Notes: a model not told the origin generated them from the letters alone. Counted from the stretch's first letter, positions 34,734 through 44,855 are shown. The stretch is 64,000 nt of DNA from Streptomyces hygroscopicus (GCA_002021875.1 CP018627.1:4774001-4838000); one strand, 5' to 3'. Numbers and translations are program-made.

Positions 34734-36110
34734 GTGTCCGGTCCCTCCTCCGCACCGGCCGGCGCGGCCGCCGGCCCGGCGTCCACCGCCGCCTCCTCCA
34801 CCGCGCACGAGAGCCTGCCCAAGGCCGCCCGGCGGCAGGCGGGCGCCCTCGCCCGGGCCCTGGTCACCCCCAGCTATCCGGCGACACCGCTGTTCGCCCA
34901 GTCGCCCCGGCGCTGGCTGCGCCGGGTGCCGTACGGCGTGGCCATGATCCTCACCACGATCCTCGTCCCCACCTCCGCCCAAGTCCTGTCCAACGACTAT
35001 GGGGTGGGCGGCGGCGTGGCCACGCTGATCGGCATCGTCCAGAGCACCCCGCTGCTGCTGTCCGTCACCCGTCCCCTGCAGGCGTGGTGGATCGTCTTCC
35101 TCGCCGACATCGTCTGCGCCCTGGTGGTGCTCGGCACCGCCGAGCACCTGGAGAACCGGGTGTGGCCCTGGCTGCCGGGCCCCATCATCGGCTATCTCTT
35201 CCTGCTGCTCGCCCTGGCGCTGCGCGAACCGCGCCGCACCCTGGTGGCGGTGTGGCTGGTCACCGGCACCGCCGGACTGTCGCTCGGCATGGCCTTCCCG
35301 GACAAGAGCAACGGCAGCAATGTGGTGCTGTTCGTGCTCGGCGGAGTGGTGCTGCTGGTCGCCGGGGCGCTGCGGGAGCGCGGCGACGCCCAGCGGCGGC
35401 TGGCCGAGCAGGAGACGATCAGCGAGGCCGAACGGGCCCATCGCACCCTGCTGGAGGAGCGCACCCGGATCGCCCGCGAGCTGCACGACGTGGTCGCCCA
35501 CCACATGTCCGTGATCACCGTGCAGGCCGACAGTGCCCCGTACCGGATCGGCGGTCTGCCGTCCGAGGCGGAGCGGGAGTTCTCCACCATCGCCGCCACC
35601 GCCCGGGAGTCCCTCGCCGAAATGCGGCGGCTGCTGGGCGTGTTGCGCAGCGAGGAGACCCGCGGTGAGCGGGCGCCGCAGCCGGGGCTGCGGCAGGTGC
35701 CGCAACTGGTCGAGGCGACGGTACGGGCCGGCATACCGACCACACTGACCATCGCGGACGAGGTGGCCGAGCTCGAACCGCTGCCGCAGGCCGTGGGGCT
35801 GTCCGCGTACCGCATCGTGCAGGAGGCGCTGGCCAATGTGGTGCGGCACGCGCCGGGCGCCGCCACCCGGGTGGCCATCTCGGCGGCCGACGACCGCTCG
35901 GCGCTGACCCTGCTGGTGGTCAACGGCCCGCCGGTCAGCGCGCCCACCAAGCCCCTGGAGACCAGCGGCACCGGCCATGGCCTCGTCGGCATGGTCGAGC
36001 GCGTACGGCTCGTCGGCGGCATGCTCGACACCGGCCCGCTCCCCGACGGCGGCTTCCGCGTGGCGGCCCGGCTCCCCCTGGTAGACCTCGAAGAGACGGA
36101 CCCTCCATGA
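34734..36110 (+). CDS. Sensor histidine kinase
   Basis: A 458-residue membrane kinase. Residues about 60-215 contain six or so hydrophobic helices (MASE-like), then a coiled stretch and the HisKA_3 box RIARELHDVVAHHMSV with the phospho-His. The ATPase domain has SAYRIVQEALANVVRHAPG (N box) and GTGHGLVGMVERV (G box). It starts immediately after the DUF4429 stop and overlaps the response regulator by 4 nt (ATGA), giving a three-gene operon. The signal is unknown; the DUF4429-SHOCT protein may be an accessory sensor. Confidence 0.95.
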   Translation: MSGPSSAPAGAAAGPASTAASSTAHESLPKAARRQAGALARALVTPSYPATPLFAQSPRRWLRRVPYGVAMILTTILVPTSAQVLSNDYGVGGGVATLIGIVQSTPLLLSVTRPLQAWWIVFLADIVCALVVLGTAEHLENRVWPWLPGPIIGYLFLLLALALREPRRTLVAVWLVTGTAGLSLGMAFPDKSNGSNVVLFVLGGVVLLVAGALRERGDAQRRLAEQETISEAERAHRTLLEERTRIARELHDVVAHHMSVITVQADSAPYRIGGLPSEAEREFSTIAATARESLAEMRRLLGVLRSEETRGERAPQPGLRQVPQLVEATVRAGIPTTLTIADEVAELEPLPQAVGLSAYRIVQEALANVVRHAPGAATRVAISAADDRSALTLLVVNGPPVSAPTKPLETSGTGHGLVGMVERVRLVGGMLDTGPLPDGGFRVAARLPLVDLEETDPP

Positions 36111-36784
36111 CCATCAAGGTGATCATCGTCGACGACCAGGCGATGGTGCGGGCCGGGTTCGCCGCCCTGCTCGCCGCGCAGAGCGATATCGACGTCGTCG
36201 GCGAGGCGCCCGACGGGCGGGAGGGCGTGGAGGTCAGCCGTCGCGCCCACCCCGATGTGGTGCTGATGGACGTCCGGATGCCCGAGATGGACGGACTCGA
36301 GGCGGCCCGGCAACTGCTGGACCCGCCGCGCGGGGTCATCCACCGGCCCAAGGTCCTGATGCTCACCACCTTCGATGTGGACGACTACGTCTACGAGGCG
36401 CTGCGCGCCGGGGCCAGCGGTTTTCTGCTCAAGGACGCCCCACCGGCCGATCTGATCTCCGCGGTCCGGGTGGTCGCGGCGGGCGAGGCGCTGCTCGCCC
36501 CGTCCGTCACCCGCCGGCTGATCGCCGATTTCGCCCGCCAGCGCCCCGCCCCGCGCCGCGACGGCCCGTCCGCGCGGCGCAGCGGGCTGACGCCGCGTGA
36601 GACCGAGGTGCTGGAGCTGATCGCGCGGGGCCTGTCCAACCAGGAGATCGCCGAGTCGCTGGTGCTCGCGGAGCAGACGGTGAAGACGCATATCGGCCGG
36701 GTGCTGGCCAAGCTGGGGCTGCGCGACCGCGCCCAGGCGGTGATCTTCGCTTACGAATCGGGCCTGGTGACGCCGGGTCAGTAG
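36107..36784 (+). CDS. NarL/FixJ-family response regulator
   Basis: A 225-residue regulator. The receiver has VIIVDDQAMVRAGF, the phosphoacceptor Asp in VVLMDVRMPEMDG and the Lys in GFLLKDAPPADL; the LuxR-type helix-turn-helix runs from LTPRETEVLELIARG to EQTVKTHIGRVLAKLGL. Its ATG overlaps the kinase TGA. The closest downstream gene, a DUF1023 hydrolase starting 125 bp later, is a candidate target. Confidence 0.96.
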   Translation: MTIKVIIVDDQAMVRAGFAALLAAQSDIDVVGEAPDGREGVEVSRRAHPDVVLMDVRMPEMDGLEAARQLLDPPRGVIHRPKVLMLTTFDVDDYVYEALRAGASGFLLKDAPPADLISAVRVVAAGEALLAPSVTRRLIADFARQRPAPRRDGPSARRSGLTPRETEVLELIARGLSNQEIAESLVLAEQTVKTHIGRVLAKLGLRDRAQAVIFAYESGLVTPGQ

Positions 36785-36909
36785 CCCCGGCGGGGCCGCG
36801 ACCCCCTACTGGGGTATGACATCCCACTTGGCACCGGGGGGTGACGTACCGCCACCCGACGGCTCCCTACCTTCTCCTCCGTCACCGACGGAAGAGGGAA
36901 GCCCCGGCC

Positions 36910-38121
36910 ATGTCCCAGACGGTACGCACCAGGCACTACGCGCGACGCCTGATCACCGCGGCGCTCACCATCACCGTCATGGCGGGGACGGCCGGCTGGA
37001 CCGTGGCCCACGAGGAGCAGGCCATCACCGGCCCGCCGCCCGGCACCGCCGCATGGCTGTCGGACCATTCGCTGGGCGGGGCCGGGCGCGAACTGCCCGA
37101 TCCGGCCACCACCTCGCCCGCCGAGATCGCCCGGTTCTTCGGCCGGCTCACCGACGTCCAACGGAAGGCGCTGGTCATCCGGCATCCCGAGGTGGTGGGC
37201 AATCTGGACGGCGCGCCGCTGAGCCTGCGGTACGAGGCCAACTCCCGGGCGATCCGGGCCGCCTGGCACAGGGAGCGGAAGGCCGACGCCGGGAGCCCGC
37301 TCGCCGAGCGGTACGCGGCGCTGCTCGCACCGGGCCGCCGGATCCTCGCCTTCGATCCGCGCGGGCGCGGCCAAGTGGCCGAGGTGTACGGGGACTTGGC
37401 GACGGCCCGGCGCACGGCCGTGATCGTGCCGGGCTCGGACATCGATCTGAACGCCTTCGACCGCACGGGCGATCCGTACGGCGCCCCGGCCGGGATGGCG
37501 CGGTCGCTGCGGGCGCAGATGGCGAAGGACGCGCCCGCCACCCCGACCGCCGTCATCGCCTGGGTCGGCTACACGACCCCGGTCGGGCTGGGCCCGGACG
37601 CCGCCACCAGCCGGCTGGCCAAGGCGGGCGCGCCCCGCCTGGACCGGTTCCTCGCGGGGCTCGCCGTGACCACCGCGGCGACCGCCGACGCCCCGCCCGC
37701 CGTCTTCTGCCACAGCTACGGCTCGGTGGTCTGCGGGCTGGCCGCCTCCGCGATGGACCGCGCCCGCGTCGCCGACCTGGTGGTGCTGGGCAGCCCGGGG
37801 ATGCGCGCGGACAGCGCCGGGGCCTTGCGCACCGGGGCCCGGGTCTGGGCGGCGCGGGACCGCACCGACTGGATCCGGCGGGTGACCGGCTATGACTTCC
37901 TGGGCCTGGGCCACGGCGACGACCCGACCGATCCGTCCTTCGGCGCCCGGGTGGTCTCCTCCGTAAGCGCCCAGGGCCACACCGGCTACTTCGCGCCGGG
38001 GACCGACTCGCTGCGCAACTTCTCACGGATCGCGCTCGGGGACTTCGACGATGTGCGATGCGCGGAGGAGGACGACGGCAGTCCGGGCACGGGGCCGGAC
38101 TGCCGCCAAGGTCTCATCTGA
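36910..38121 (+). CDS. DUF1023 alpha/beta hydrolase, membrane-anchored paralogue
   Basis: A 403-residue protein with an N-terminal signal-anchor (residues about 13-33) and a DUF1023 hydrolase domain. The blocks match those of the 32429-33634 gene: LPDPATTSPAEIARFFGRL, RRILAFDPRGRGQVAEVYGD, VIVPGSDIDLNAFDRTG, nucleophile CHSYGSVVCGLAA and GSPGMRADSAGALRTG. It should be exported and act on an unknown ester, amide or cell-envelope component. ATG at 36910 with a GAAGAGGGA ribosome site. It directly follows the two-component operon, and a hairpin at 38133-38154 ends the unit. Confidence 0.88.
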   Translation: MSQTVRTRHYARRLITAALTITVMAGTAGWTVAHEEQAITGPPPGTAAWLSDHSLGGAGRELPDPATTSPAEIARFFGRLTDVQRKALVIRHPEVVGNLDGAPLSLRYEANSRAIRAAWHRERKADAGSPLAERYAALLAPGRRILAFDPRGRGQVAEVYGDLATARRTAVIVPGSDIDLNAFDRTGDPYGAPAGMARSLRAQMAKDAPATPTAVIAWVGYTTPVGLGPDAATSRLAKAGAPRLDRFLAGLAVTTAATADAPPAVFCHSYGSVVCGLAASAMDRARVADLVVLGSPGMRADSAGALRTGARVWAARDRTDWIRRVTGYDFLGLGHGDDPTDPSFGARVVSSVSAQGHTGYFAPGTDSLRNFSRIALGDFDDVRCAEEDDGSPGTGPDCRQGLI

Positions 38122-38132
38122 CCGCCGTCCCG

Positions 38133-38154
38133 CCCGGCACCGGGCGGTGCCGGG
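38133..38154. terminator. Hairpin between convergent hydrolase and AKR genes
   Basis: CCCGGCACC / GGTGCCGGG with a 4-nt loop, 11 bp after the hydrolase stop. Probably a terminator for the plus strand. Confidence 0.6.
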
Positions 38155-38232
38155 TGCCGTCGGCCACCCGTCGCGCCCTGGCGCCCGCCATCGCCTCCCG
38201 GCGGCCGCCCCGCCGCGGCCCGACGCCGCCCG

Positions 38233-39276
38233 CTACTCCCGGCCCGCGCTCGTCGCGCTCATATCGGCGTAGCGGGCGCCCGCCACCTGTCCCGCGATCG
38301 GCTCCAGCGCGGCCAGCTCGTCCGCGCTCAGCTCGATCCGGGTCGCGCCGGTGTTCTGCTCGATCCGGGCGCGGGTGCGGGTGCCGGGGATCGGCACCAC
38401 GGCGAGCCCGTAGACCTGGGCCCGCTGCTGCACCCAGGCCAGCGCGATCTGGGCGAGCGTGGCGCCGCGCGCCTCGGCGATCTTGCGGATCGGCTCCAGC
38501 AGCGCGGCGTTGGTGGCCGCGTTGTCGCCGGTGAAGCGGGGCTGCAGGCGGCGGAAGTCGCCCTCGCTCAGCTCCTGCTCGGCCTGGACGAAGGAGCCGG
38601 TGAGGAAGCCGCGGCCGAGCGGCGAGTACGGGACGAGGGCGACGCCCAGTTCGGCGGCGGTGGCCGCGACGCTGTTCGCTCCGCCGCCCTCCACATCGCG
38701 GCTGAACAGCGACCACTCCGACTGCACCGCCGCGATCGGATGCACCGCGTGCGCCGCGCGCAGCTCCTTGGCCGTGACCTCGCTCAGCCCGAGGTGCTTG
38801 ACCTTCCCCTCGGCCACCAGCTCGGCCATGGCGCCGACGCTCTCCTCCAGCGGCACCTCGGGGTTGCGCCGGTGCATGTAGTACAGATCGACATGGTCGA
38901 CCGCCAGCCGGCGCAGACTGCCCTCGATGGCCTGGCGGATGTACGGGCGGTCGTTGCGGATTCGCTGGTTGCCGAACGGATCGCTCTCGTCGCGCTCGAT
39001 GGCGAACTTGGTGGCCAGGGTGATCCGGTCGCGGTGGGCCCGGACGAAGGGGGAGATGAACTCCTCGTTACGCCCGAAGCCGTAGACATCGGCGGTGTCG
39101 AAGAGCGTGACGCCCAGCTCCAGGGCCCGCTCCAGCGTGGCCCGCGCCTCCGCCTCGTCATGGGTCGGTCCGTAGCCCCAGCTCATGCCCATGCAGCCCA
39201 GGCCCTGGACGCCGACCTCCGGTCCGCCGGCCCCCAGGCCGACGGTCGCGATGGTCTCGTTGGTGCTGTTGCTCAT
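38233..39276 (-). CDS. Aldo/keto reductase
   Basis: A 347-residue NADPH-dependent (alpha/beta)8 reductase of the AKR13-like group. The catalytic tetrad is visible: Asp/Tyr in FDTADVYGFGRNEE, Lys in TLATKFAIE and His in DLYYMHRRNPEVP. Also GLGCMGMSWGYGP at the N-terminus and cofactor-binding VPIPGTRTRARIEQN near the end. Its ATG overlaps the MerR stop (ATGA), so it is cotranscribed from the MerR promoter at 39787-39817. It reduces an unknown aldehyde or ketone and may detoxify the signal sensed by MerR. Confidence 0.95.
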   Translation of the reverse strand: MSNSTNETIATVGLGAGGPEVGVQGLGCMGMSWGYGPTHDEAEARATLERALELGVTLFDTADVYGFGRNEEFISPFVRAHRDRITLATKFAIERDESDPFGNQRIRNDRPYIRQAIEGSLRRLAVDHVDLYYMHRRNPEVPLEESVGAMAELVAEGKVKHLGLSEVTAKELRAAHAVHPIAAVQSEWSLFSRDVEGGGANSVAATAAELGVALVPYSPLGRGFLTGSFVQAEQELSEGDFRRLQPRFTGDNAATNAALLEPIRKIAEARGATLAQIALAWVQQRAQVYGLAVVPIPGTRTRARIEQNTGATRIELSADELAALEPIAGQVAGARYADMSATSAGRE

Positions 39277-39734
39277 ACCGGGTCAAACCTCTCCGTCGCC
39301 CTCCGGGCGTCAGCGTAGACATCGATCTTGAAGTCGAGGACTTCGAGCGTGCTCTGCAGCTCGGCGATCCGCTCCCGCACATTCGCGCGGTGCGTGGTCA
39401 GCAGCTCCTCACGCTCGGCGAAGGTGTGCTCGCCCTCGCGCACCAGCTCGGCGTAGCGGACCATGTCCGCGACCGGCATCCCGGTCAGCCGCAGCTTGCC
39501 GACGAGGCCGAGCCAGTCCAGGTCGCGGTTGGTGAAGCGACGCTGGCCGGTGTGCGTACGGTCCACATGCGGCATCAGCCCGATCCGCTCGTACCAGCGC
39601 AGGGTGTGCGCCGTCAGCCCGGTGTGGGCGACCACCTCACTGATCGTGTAGCCGTCCTGCCCGCTGGGCCGAGGGTGCCCGCCCCTCCCCGCGCAGGTGC
39701 GCACCTTCACCGGGGCGCTCTCCATCAGGGTCAT
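39273..39734 (-). CDS. MerR family transcriptional activator
   Basis: A 153-residue regulator. The winged helix-turn-helix is YTISEVVAHTGLTAHTLRWYERIGL, then the RRFTNRDLDWLGLVGKLR wing and a dimerisation coiled coil (EHTFAEREELLTTHRANVRERIAEL). No C-terminal metal-binding cysteines are present, so it is not a metal or SoxR-type iron-sulfur sensor. It is followed by its partner AKR with a 4-nt overlap. Upstream lies a textbook MerR operator: an 18-bp palindrome inside a 19-bp promoter spacer. Two distant oxidoreductase genes in the window have the same promoter form and may share this regulator. Confidence 0.94.
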   Translation of the reverse strand: MTLMESAPVKVRTCAGRGGHPRPSGQDGYTISEVVAHTGLTAHTLRWYERIGLMPHVDRTHTGQRRFTNRDLDWLGLVGKLRLTGMPVADMVRYAELVREGEHTFAEREELLTTHRANVRERIAELQSTLEVLDFKIDVYADARRATERFDPV

Positions 39735-39786
39735 GCCGATTCACCTCTCGCAGGTCGCCGATCCGCACACCTCATCGACGTCTTCA

Positions 39787-39817
39787 ACGCTATTGACTTG
39801 GAGTGCACTCCAAGCAA
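39787..39817 (-). promoter_or_regulatory. MerR-type promoter of the merR-AKR operon
   Basis: On the minus strand: -35 TTGCTT (39817-39812), 19-bp spacer, -10 TAGCGT (39792-39787). The spacer lies within the perfect palindrome CTTGGAGTGCACTCCAAG at 39797-39814. This is the expected layout for autoregulated activation by MerR. Confidence 0.85.
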
Positions 39818-39882
39818 GCGAAGATTTGGCGGAACCTTGGGTGCCGTGAGTCCGCGCGGCGCCCGCCACTAGGCTCTGTGAC

Positions 39883-40698
39883 ATGGAGAGCCTGCGGATG
39901 ATCGAGAACTGGCCGGTCCCGACGGCGGCGGCTGCCGTCGTACGCGCGGACGGCACCCTGGCCGGATCGTACGGCCCGACCGGCCATCGTTTCCCCCTCG
40001 CCTCGGTCACCAAGCCGCTCGCCGCCTACGCCGCGCTGCTCGCCGTCGAGGAGGGCGCGGTGGAGCTGGACGAACCGGCCGGGCCCGAGGGCTCCACGGT
40101 GCGTCATCTGCTGGCGCACACCTCCGGACTCGCCTTCGACGAGCACCGCTCGGTCGCCGCGCCCGGCAACCGCCGGCTCTACTCCAACGCCGGGTTCGAG
40201 GTGCTGGGCGATCACATCGCCAAGGCCACGGACATCCCGTTCCCGGAGTATCTGCGTCAGGCGGTGCTGGAGCCGCTCGGCATGACCGCCACCGAGCTGA
40301 CCGGCTCGCCCGCCAAGGACGGCGTCTCGACCGTGGACGACCTGGTGCGCTTCGCGGCGGAGCTGCAGGCCCCGCGGCTGCTGGCGGCCGAGACGCTGGC
40401 CGAGGCCACCTCCGTGATCCACCCGGGTCTCACGGGTGTGCTGCCCGGCTACGGCCATCAGCGGCCCAACGACTGGGGGCTCGGCTTCGAGATACGCGAC
40501 GGCAAGTCGCCGCACTGGACCGGCGCCTCCTCCTCGCCCCGCACCTTTGGGCATTTCGGCCAGTCCGGGACGTTCCTGTGGGTCGATCCGGACGCCCGCG
40601 CCGCCTGCGTCACCCTGACCGACCGGGCCTTCGGCCCCTGGGCGGTCGAGGTCTGGCCGCCGCTCACCGACGCGATCCTGGCCGAGCTGGCCGCATAG
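39883..40698 (+). CDS. Serine hydrolase of the beta-lactamase (class C-like) family
   Basis: A 271-residue penicillin-binding/beta-lactamase-fold protein. The nucleophile motif is SVTK (41-44), the second motif YSN in RRLYSNAGFEVLG, and the third HFGQSGT. No signal peptide is seen, so it is likely cytoplasmic, more like an esterase or D-aminopeptidase than a secreted beta-lactamase. It starts at the ATG of 39883, divergent from merR by 150 bp. Its stop is covered by a 15-17 bp repeat shared with the convergent pirin gene. Confidence 0.9.
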   Translation: MESLRMIENWPVPTAAAAVVRADGTLAGSYGPTGHRFPLASVTKPLAAYAALLAVEEGAVELDEPAGPEGSTVRHLLAHTSGLAFDEHRSVAAPGNRRLYSNAGFEVLGDHIAKATDIPFPEYLRQAVLEPLGMTATELTGSPAKDGVSTVDDLVRFAAELQAPRLLAAETLAEATSVIHPGLTGVLPGYGHQRPNDWGLGFEIRDGKSPHWTGASSSPRTFGHFGQSGTFLWVDPDARAACVTLTDRAFGPWAVEVWPPLTDAILAELAA

Positions 40699-40736
40699 AC
40701 CCCTCGGCCATAAGCCCCTCAGCCGTAGACCGGCTC
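40689..40736. repeat. 15-17 bp repeats joining two convergent stop codons
   Basis: GGCCGCATAGACCCCTC (40689-40705), GGCCATAAGCCCCTC (40706-40720) and AGCCGTAGACCGGCTC (from 40721). The first holds the TAG of the serine hydrolase; the second and third meet at the stop of the pirin gene. Confidence 0.75.
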
Positions 40737-41387
40737 CGCGTGCATCTCCCAGATCAGCAGCTCGGCGGGGCCCTCGGCGCGCGCCTCCAGACCCTCCGCC
40801 CCGGAGATCCGCGCCGCGTCGCCGGGCCCGAGGGTCTCCCCCTCGATCCGCGCCGCGCCGCGCACCGCGTGCACGTACACCCACGGCGCGTCCGGCAGCG
40901 CGGTGCGCTCGCCGTCCGCCAGCCGACGCACATGCAGCACCGCCTCGGTGCGCTCCAGTGCGTACGGGGTGCCGTCGGCGATGCCGCGCACCACCTCGTA
41001 CCCGGGGTCCGTCGCGGCACCCGGGCCCGGCACCAGCCACATCTGGACAAAGGTGAGGGGTTCCGCGCCCGCGTTGCGCTCGGTGTGACGCACTCCGCTT
41101 CCGGCGCTGAGCCGCTGCACATCGCCGGGGCGCACCACGGTCCGTGCGCCGGTGGAGTCCTCGTGCGTGAGCCCGCCCTCGACGACCCAGGTGACGATCT
41201 CCAGATCGCGGTGCGGATGCTCGGCGAAGCCCGCACCGGGGGCGAGCCGCTCCTCGTTGCAGGCGACGAGGGATCCGAACCGCACGTTGCCGGGGTCGTA
41301 GTACCCAGAGAAGGAAAAGGCGTGGCGCGTCTCGATGCCCGCGCCCTCCCCACCCGGATACCGTGCACCGGACCGCTGTATCCACAT
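40719..41387 (-). CDS. Pirin family protein
   Basis: A 222-residue bicupin. The N-terminal cupin carries the metal ligands in FAEHPHRDLEIVTWVVEGGLTHEDS (three His and a Glu) and the QRLSAGSGVRHTERN motif; the C-terminal cupin is degenerate. Pirins of bacteria can act as quercetin 2,3-dioxygenases or as regulators of pyruvate dehydrogenase and redox metabolism; which holds here is unknown. Start at ATG 41387, or a GTG at 41399 four codons earlier. Confidence 0.92.
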   Translation of the reverse strand: MWIQRSGARYPGGEGAGIETRHAFSFSGYYDPGNVRFGSLVACNEERLAPGAGFAEHPHRDLEIVTWVVEGGLTHEDSTGARTVVRPGDVQRLSAGSGVRHTERNAGAEPLTFVQMWLVPGPGAATDPGYEVVRGIADGTPYALERTEAVLHVRRLADGERTALPDAPWVYVHAVRGAARIEGETLGPGDAARISGAEGLEARAEGPAELLIWEMHAEPVYG

Positions 41388-41496
41388 CACCCGGTCCACG
41401 GTAGTGCGCCCCGACCCGTCCGCCCCGGCCCCGCCCCTACCCCCGCGTAGCCTCCCGCCCCCAGCGCTCACCACCCGATAAGGCAGTCTTGTCCTC

Positions 41497-42681
41497 GTGC
41501 CTGAACCAGCCTCGAACACCCCGCATCCGCACAGTGCCACCCTGCGCCGCCTGGAGAAGTCCTCCGGGAAGCTCGCCGCCAACGCCATCGCGCGCATGGA
41601 CGAGCAGCTGCCGTGGTACCGCGCGATGCCGCCCGAGAACCGCTCCTGGATCGGGCTGGTGGCACAGGCGGGCATCGCGGCCTTCACCGAATGGTTTCGC
41701 CACCCCGAGGCGCCCCAGGCGATCAGCACCGATGTGTTCGGCACCGCCCCGCGCGAGCTGACCCGGGCGATCACGCTGCGGCAGACCGTGGAGATGGTCC
41801 GCACGACCATCGAGGTCATGGAGTCGGCGATCGACGACGTGGCGGCCCCGGGCGATGAGTCGGTGCTGCGCGAGGCGCTGCTGGTGTACGCGCGGGAGAT
41901 CGCCTTCGCCACCGCCCAGGTGTACGCGCAGGCCGCCGAGGCGCGCGGCGCCTGGGACGCCCGGCTGGAGTCGCTGGTGGTCAACGCGGTGCTGTCCGGG
42001 GAGGCGGACGAGGGGGCGCTGTCCCGCGCCGCGGCGCTCGGCTGGAACTCCCCCGAGCATGTGTGCGTGGTGCTGGGCACCGCCCCCGACGGGGACAGCG
42101 AGCTGACGGTCGAGGCGATCCGCCGGGCCGCCCGCCACGCCAAGCTGCAGGTCCTCACCGGGGTGCTGGGCGACCGGCTGGTGGTGGTCGCGGGCGGCTC
42201 GGACAATCCGCTGCAGACGGCGAAGGCACTGATCGGGCCGTACGCCCCCGGCCCGGTGGTGGCCGGTCCGGTGGTCTCCGACCTGCTGGCCGCGACCCGC
42301 TCGGCGGGGGCGGCGGCGGCCGGGCTGAAGGCGTGCACGGCCTGGCCGGACGCGCCCCGTCCGGTGATCGCCGACGATCTGCTGCCCGAGCGCGCGATGG
42401 CCGGGGACCCCGCTGCCCGTGAGCAGTTGGTGGAGGAGATCTACAGACCGCTGGAGGAAGCCGGTTCGGCACTGCTCGAGACACTGAGTGTGTACCTCGA
42501 ACAGGCGAGCAGTCTGGAGGGGGCGGCCCGGATGCTCTTCGTTCACCCGAACACCGTCCGCTACCGGCTACGACGTGTGACGGACGTCACCGGATGGTCA
42601 CCTTCCGACGTCAGGTCGGCGTTTACTCTGCGCATAGCCCTGATCCTGGGCCGTCTCGCCGACGCGAACATATTGTCCTGA
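41497..42681 (+). CDS. fasR: PucR-type regulator of fatty acid synthesis FasR
   Basis: A 394-residue regulator directly upstream of fabD, matching by location and family the Streptomyces activator FasR. The C-terminal PucR helix-turn-helix is visible: YLEQASSLEGAARMLFVHPN, then TVRYRLRRVTDVTG. The first 200 residues form the uncharacterised sensory part (EWFRHPEAPQAISTDVFGTA). FasR is known in S. coelicolor to activate the fabD-fabH-acpP-fabF operon. GTG start at 41497. The fabD start lies 89 bp after its stop, leaving room for a separate promoter. Confidence 0.93.
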   Translation: MPEPASNTPHPHSATLRRLEKSSGKLAANAIARMDEQLPWYRAMPPENRSWIGLVAQAGIAAFTEWFRHPEAPQAISTDVFGTAPRELTRAITLRQTVEMVRTTIEVMESAIDDVAAPGDESVLREALLVYAREIAFATAQVYAQAAEARGAWDARLESLVVNAVLSGEADEGALSRAAALGWNSPEHVCVVLGTAPDGDSELTVEAIRRAARHAKLQVLTGVLGDRLVVVAGGSDNPLQTAKALIGPYAPGPVVAGPVVSDLLAATRSAGAAAAGLKACTAWPDAPRPVIADDLLPERAMAGDPAAREQLVEEIYRPLEEAGSALLETLSVYLEQASSLEGAARMLFVHPNTVRYRLRRVTDVTGWSPSDVRSAFTLRIALILGRLADANILS

Positions 42682-42770
42682 CCGTTTGTTGGACCTCCAC
42701 AATTCCCCTGACGGTTCTTCGTCCTTGTCCTCACGGGCGAGTCGGACCATCCACAAGAGAGAGTGTGAGA
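42682..42770 (+). promoter_or_regulatory. fabD operon control region
   Basis: The 89-bp gap between fasR and fabD contains an imperfect inverted repeat, TTGTTGGA-CC-TCCACAA (42686-42702). FasR is known to bind this type of intergenic region; that this repeat is its box is only a suggestion. Confidence 0.4.
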
Positions 42771-43762
42771 GTGCTCGTACTCGTCGCTCCCGGCCAGGGC
42801 GCTCAAAAGCCCGGCTTCCTCACCCCCTGGCTCGACCTGCCCGGCGTCACCGAACGTCTGACGTGGTGGTCGGCCGTGTCCGGGCTGGACCTCATCCACT
42901 ACGGCACCAAGGCCGACGAGGAGGAGATCCGCGACACCGCGGTGGCCCAGCCGCTGCTGGTGGCCGCCGGTCTGGTCTCCGCCCACGCGCTGTTCGGCGA
43001 GGGCATCGAGGGCGCGACCGGTCCCGCGGGGCTGCCGAGCCGTATCGGCGCGGTCGCGGGCCACAGCGTCGGCGAGATCACCGCGGCCGTGGCCGCCGGT
43101 GTCCTCACCGACGAGGCGGCCATGGTGCTGGTCCGCCGCCGCGGGCTCGCCATGGCGGAGGCCGCGAGCCGCACCGAGACCGGAATGGCCGCCATACTGG
43201 GTGGTGAGCAGGACGATGTCGTCGCCCACCTCGACAAGCACGGGCTGACCCCGGCGAACGTCAACGGCGCCGGGCAGATCGTGGCCGCGGGCACCGCCGA
43301 GCAGCTGGCGGCGCTGGCCGAGGACAAGCCCGAGGGGGTGCGCCGCGTCGTACCGCTCAAGGTGGCCGGCGCGTTCCACACCGACCATATGGCCCCGGCG
43401 GTCGCCGCCCTCGAGGCCCTGGTCGCGGGCGTTCCGGTGGCCGATCCGCGCACCGCTTACGTCTCCAACCGTGACGGCGGGGTCGTGACGTCCGGGGCCG
43501 GGGTGATCGAGCGAATGGTCGCCCAGGTGTCCAACCCGGTGCGCTGGGACCTGTGCATGGAGACCTTCCAGGAGCTGGGCGTCACCGCGCTGATCGAGGT
43601 GGCCCCGGGCGGCACGCTCACCGGCCTCGCCAAGCGTGCCCTGCCGGGCGTCACCAACCTGGCGCTGAAGACTCCGGACGATCTCGACGCGGCCCGTGCG
43701 CTGATCGAGGAGCACGCCAGTCCCGCCGTCGCCACACCGGCCGAAGAGGAGCTCCGAGAAGC

Positions 43763-43766
<4 letters not shown>
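42771..43766 (+). CDS. fabD: Malonyl-CoA:ACP transacylase
   Basis: A 331-residue acyltransferase that transfers malonyl groups from CoA to ACP. The nucleophile motif is AGHSVGEITA and the catalytic His lies in KVAGAFHTDHM; VAPGQGAQKPGFLTPW is the family N-terminus, with the oxyanion Gln in GQGAQ. GTG start at 42771. It is the first gene of the FAS II operon, overlapping fabH by 4 nt (ATGA). Confidence 0.97.
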
Positions 43767-44773
<1,007 letters not shown>

Positions 44774-44855
44774 GCTCCATAGTCCATATCCACGCAGCTC
44801 GGCAGAAGTCGGACGCTGCGCCACCACCGCAACACACCGAAGAAGGAGCGCCGCA

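Noticed and set aside
33306..35978. An 890-codon minus-strand frame opposite DUF4429 and the kinase.
   Set aside because: It shadows three well-supported genes and shows Arg/Gly-rich translation with no domain.
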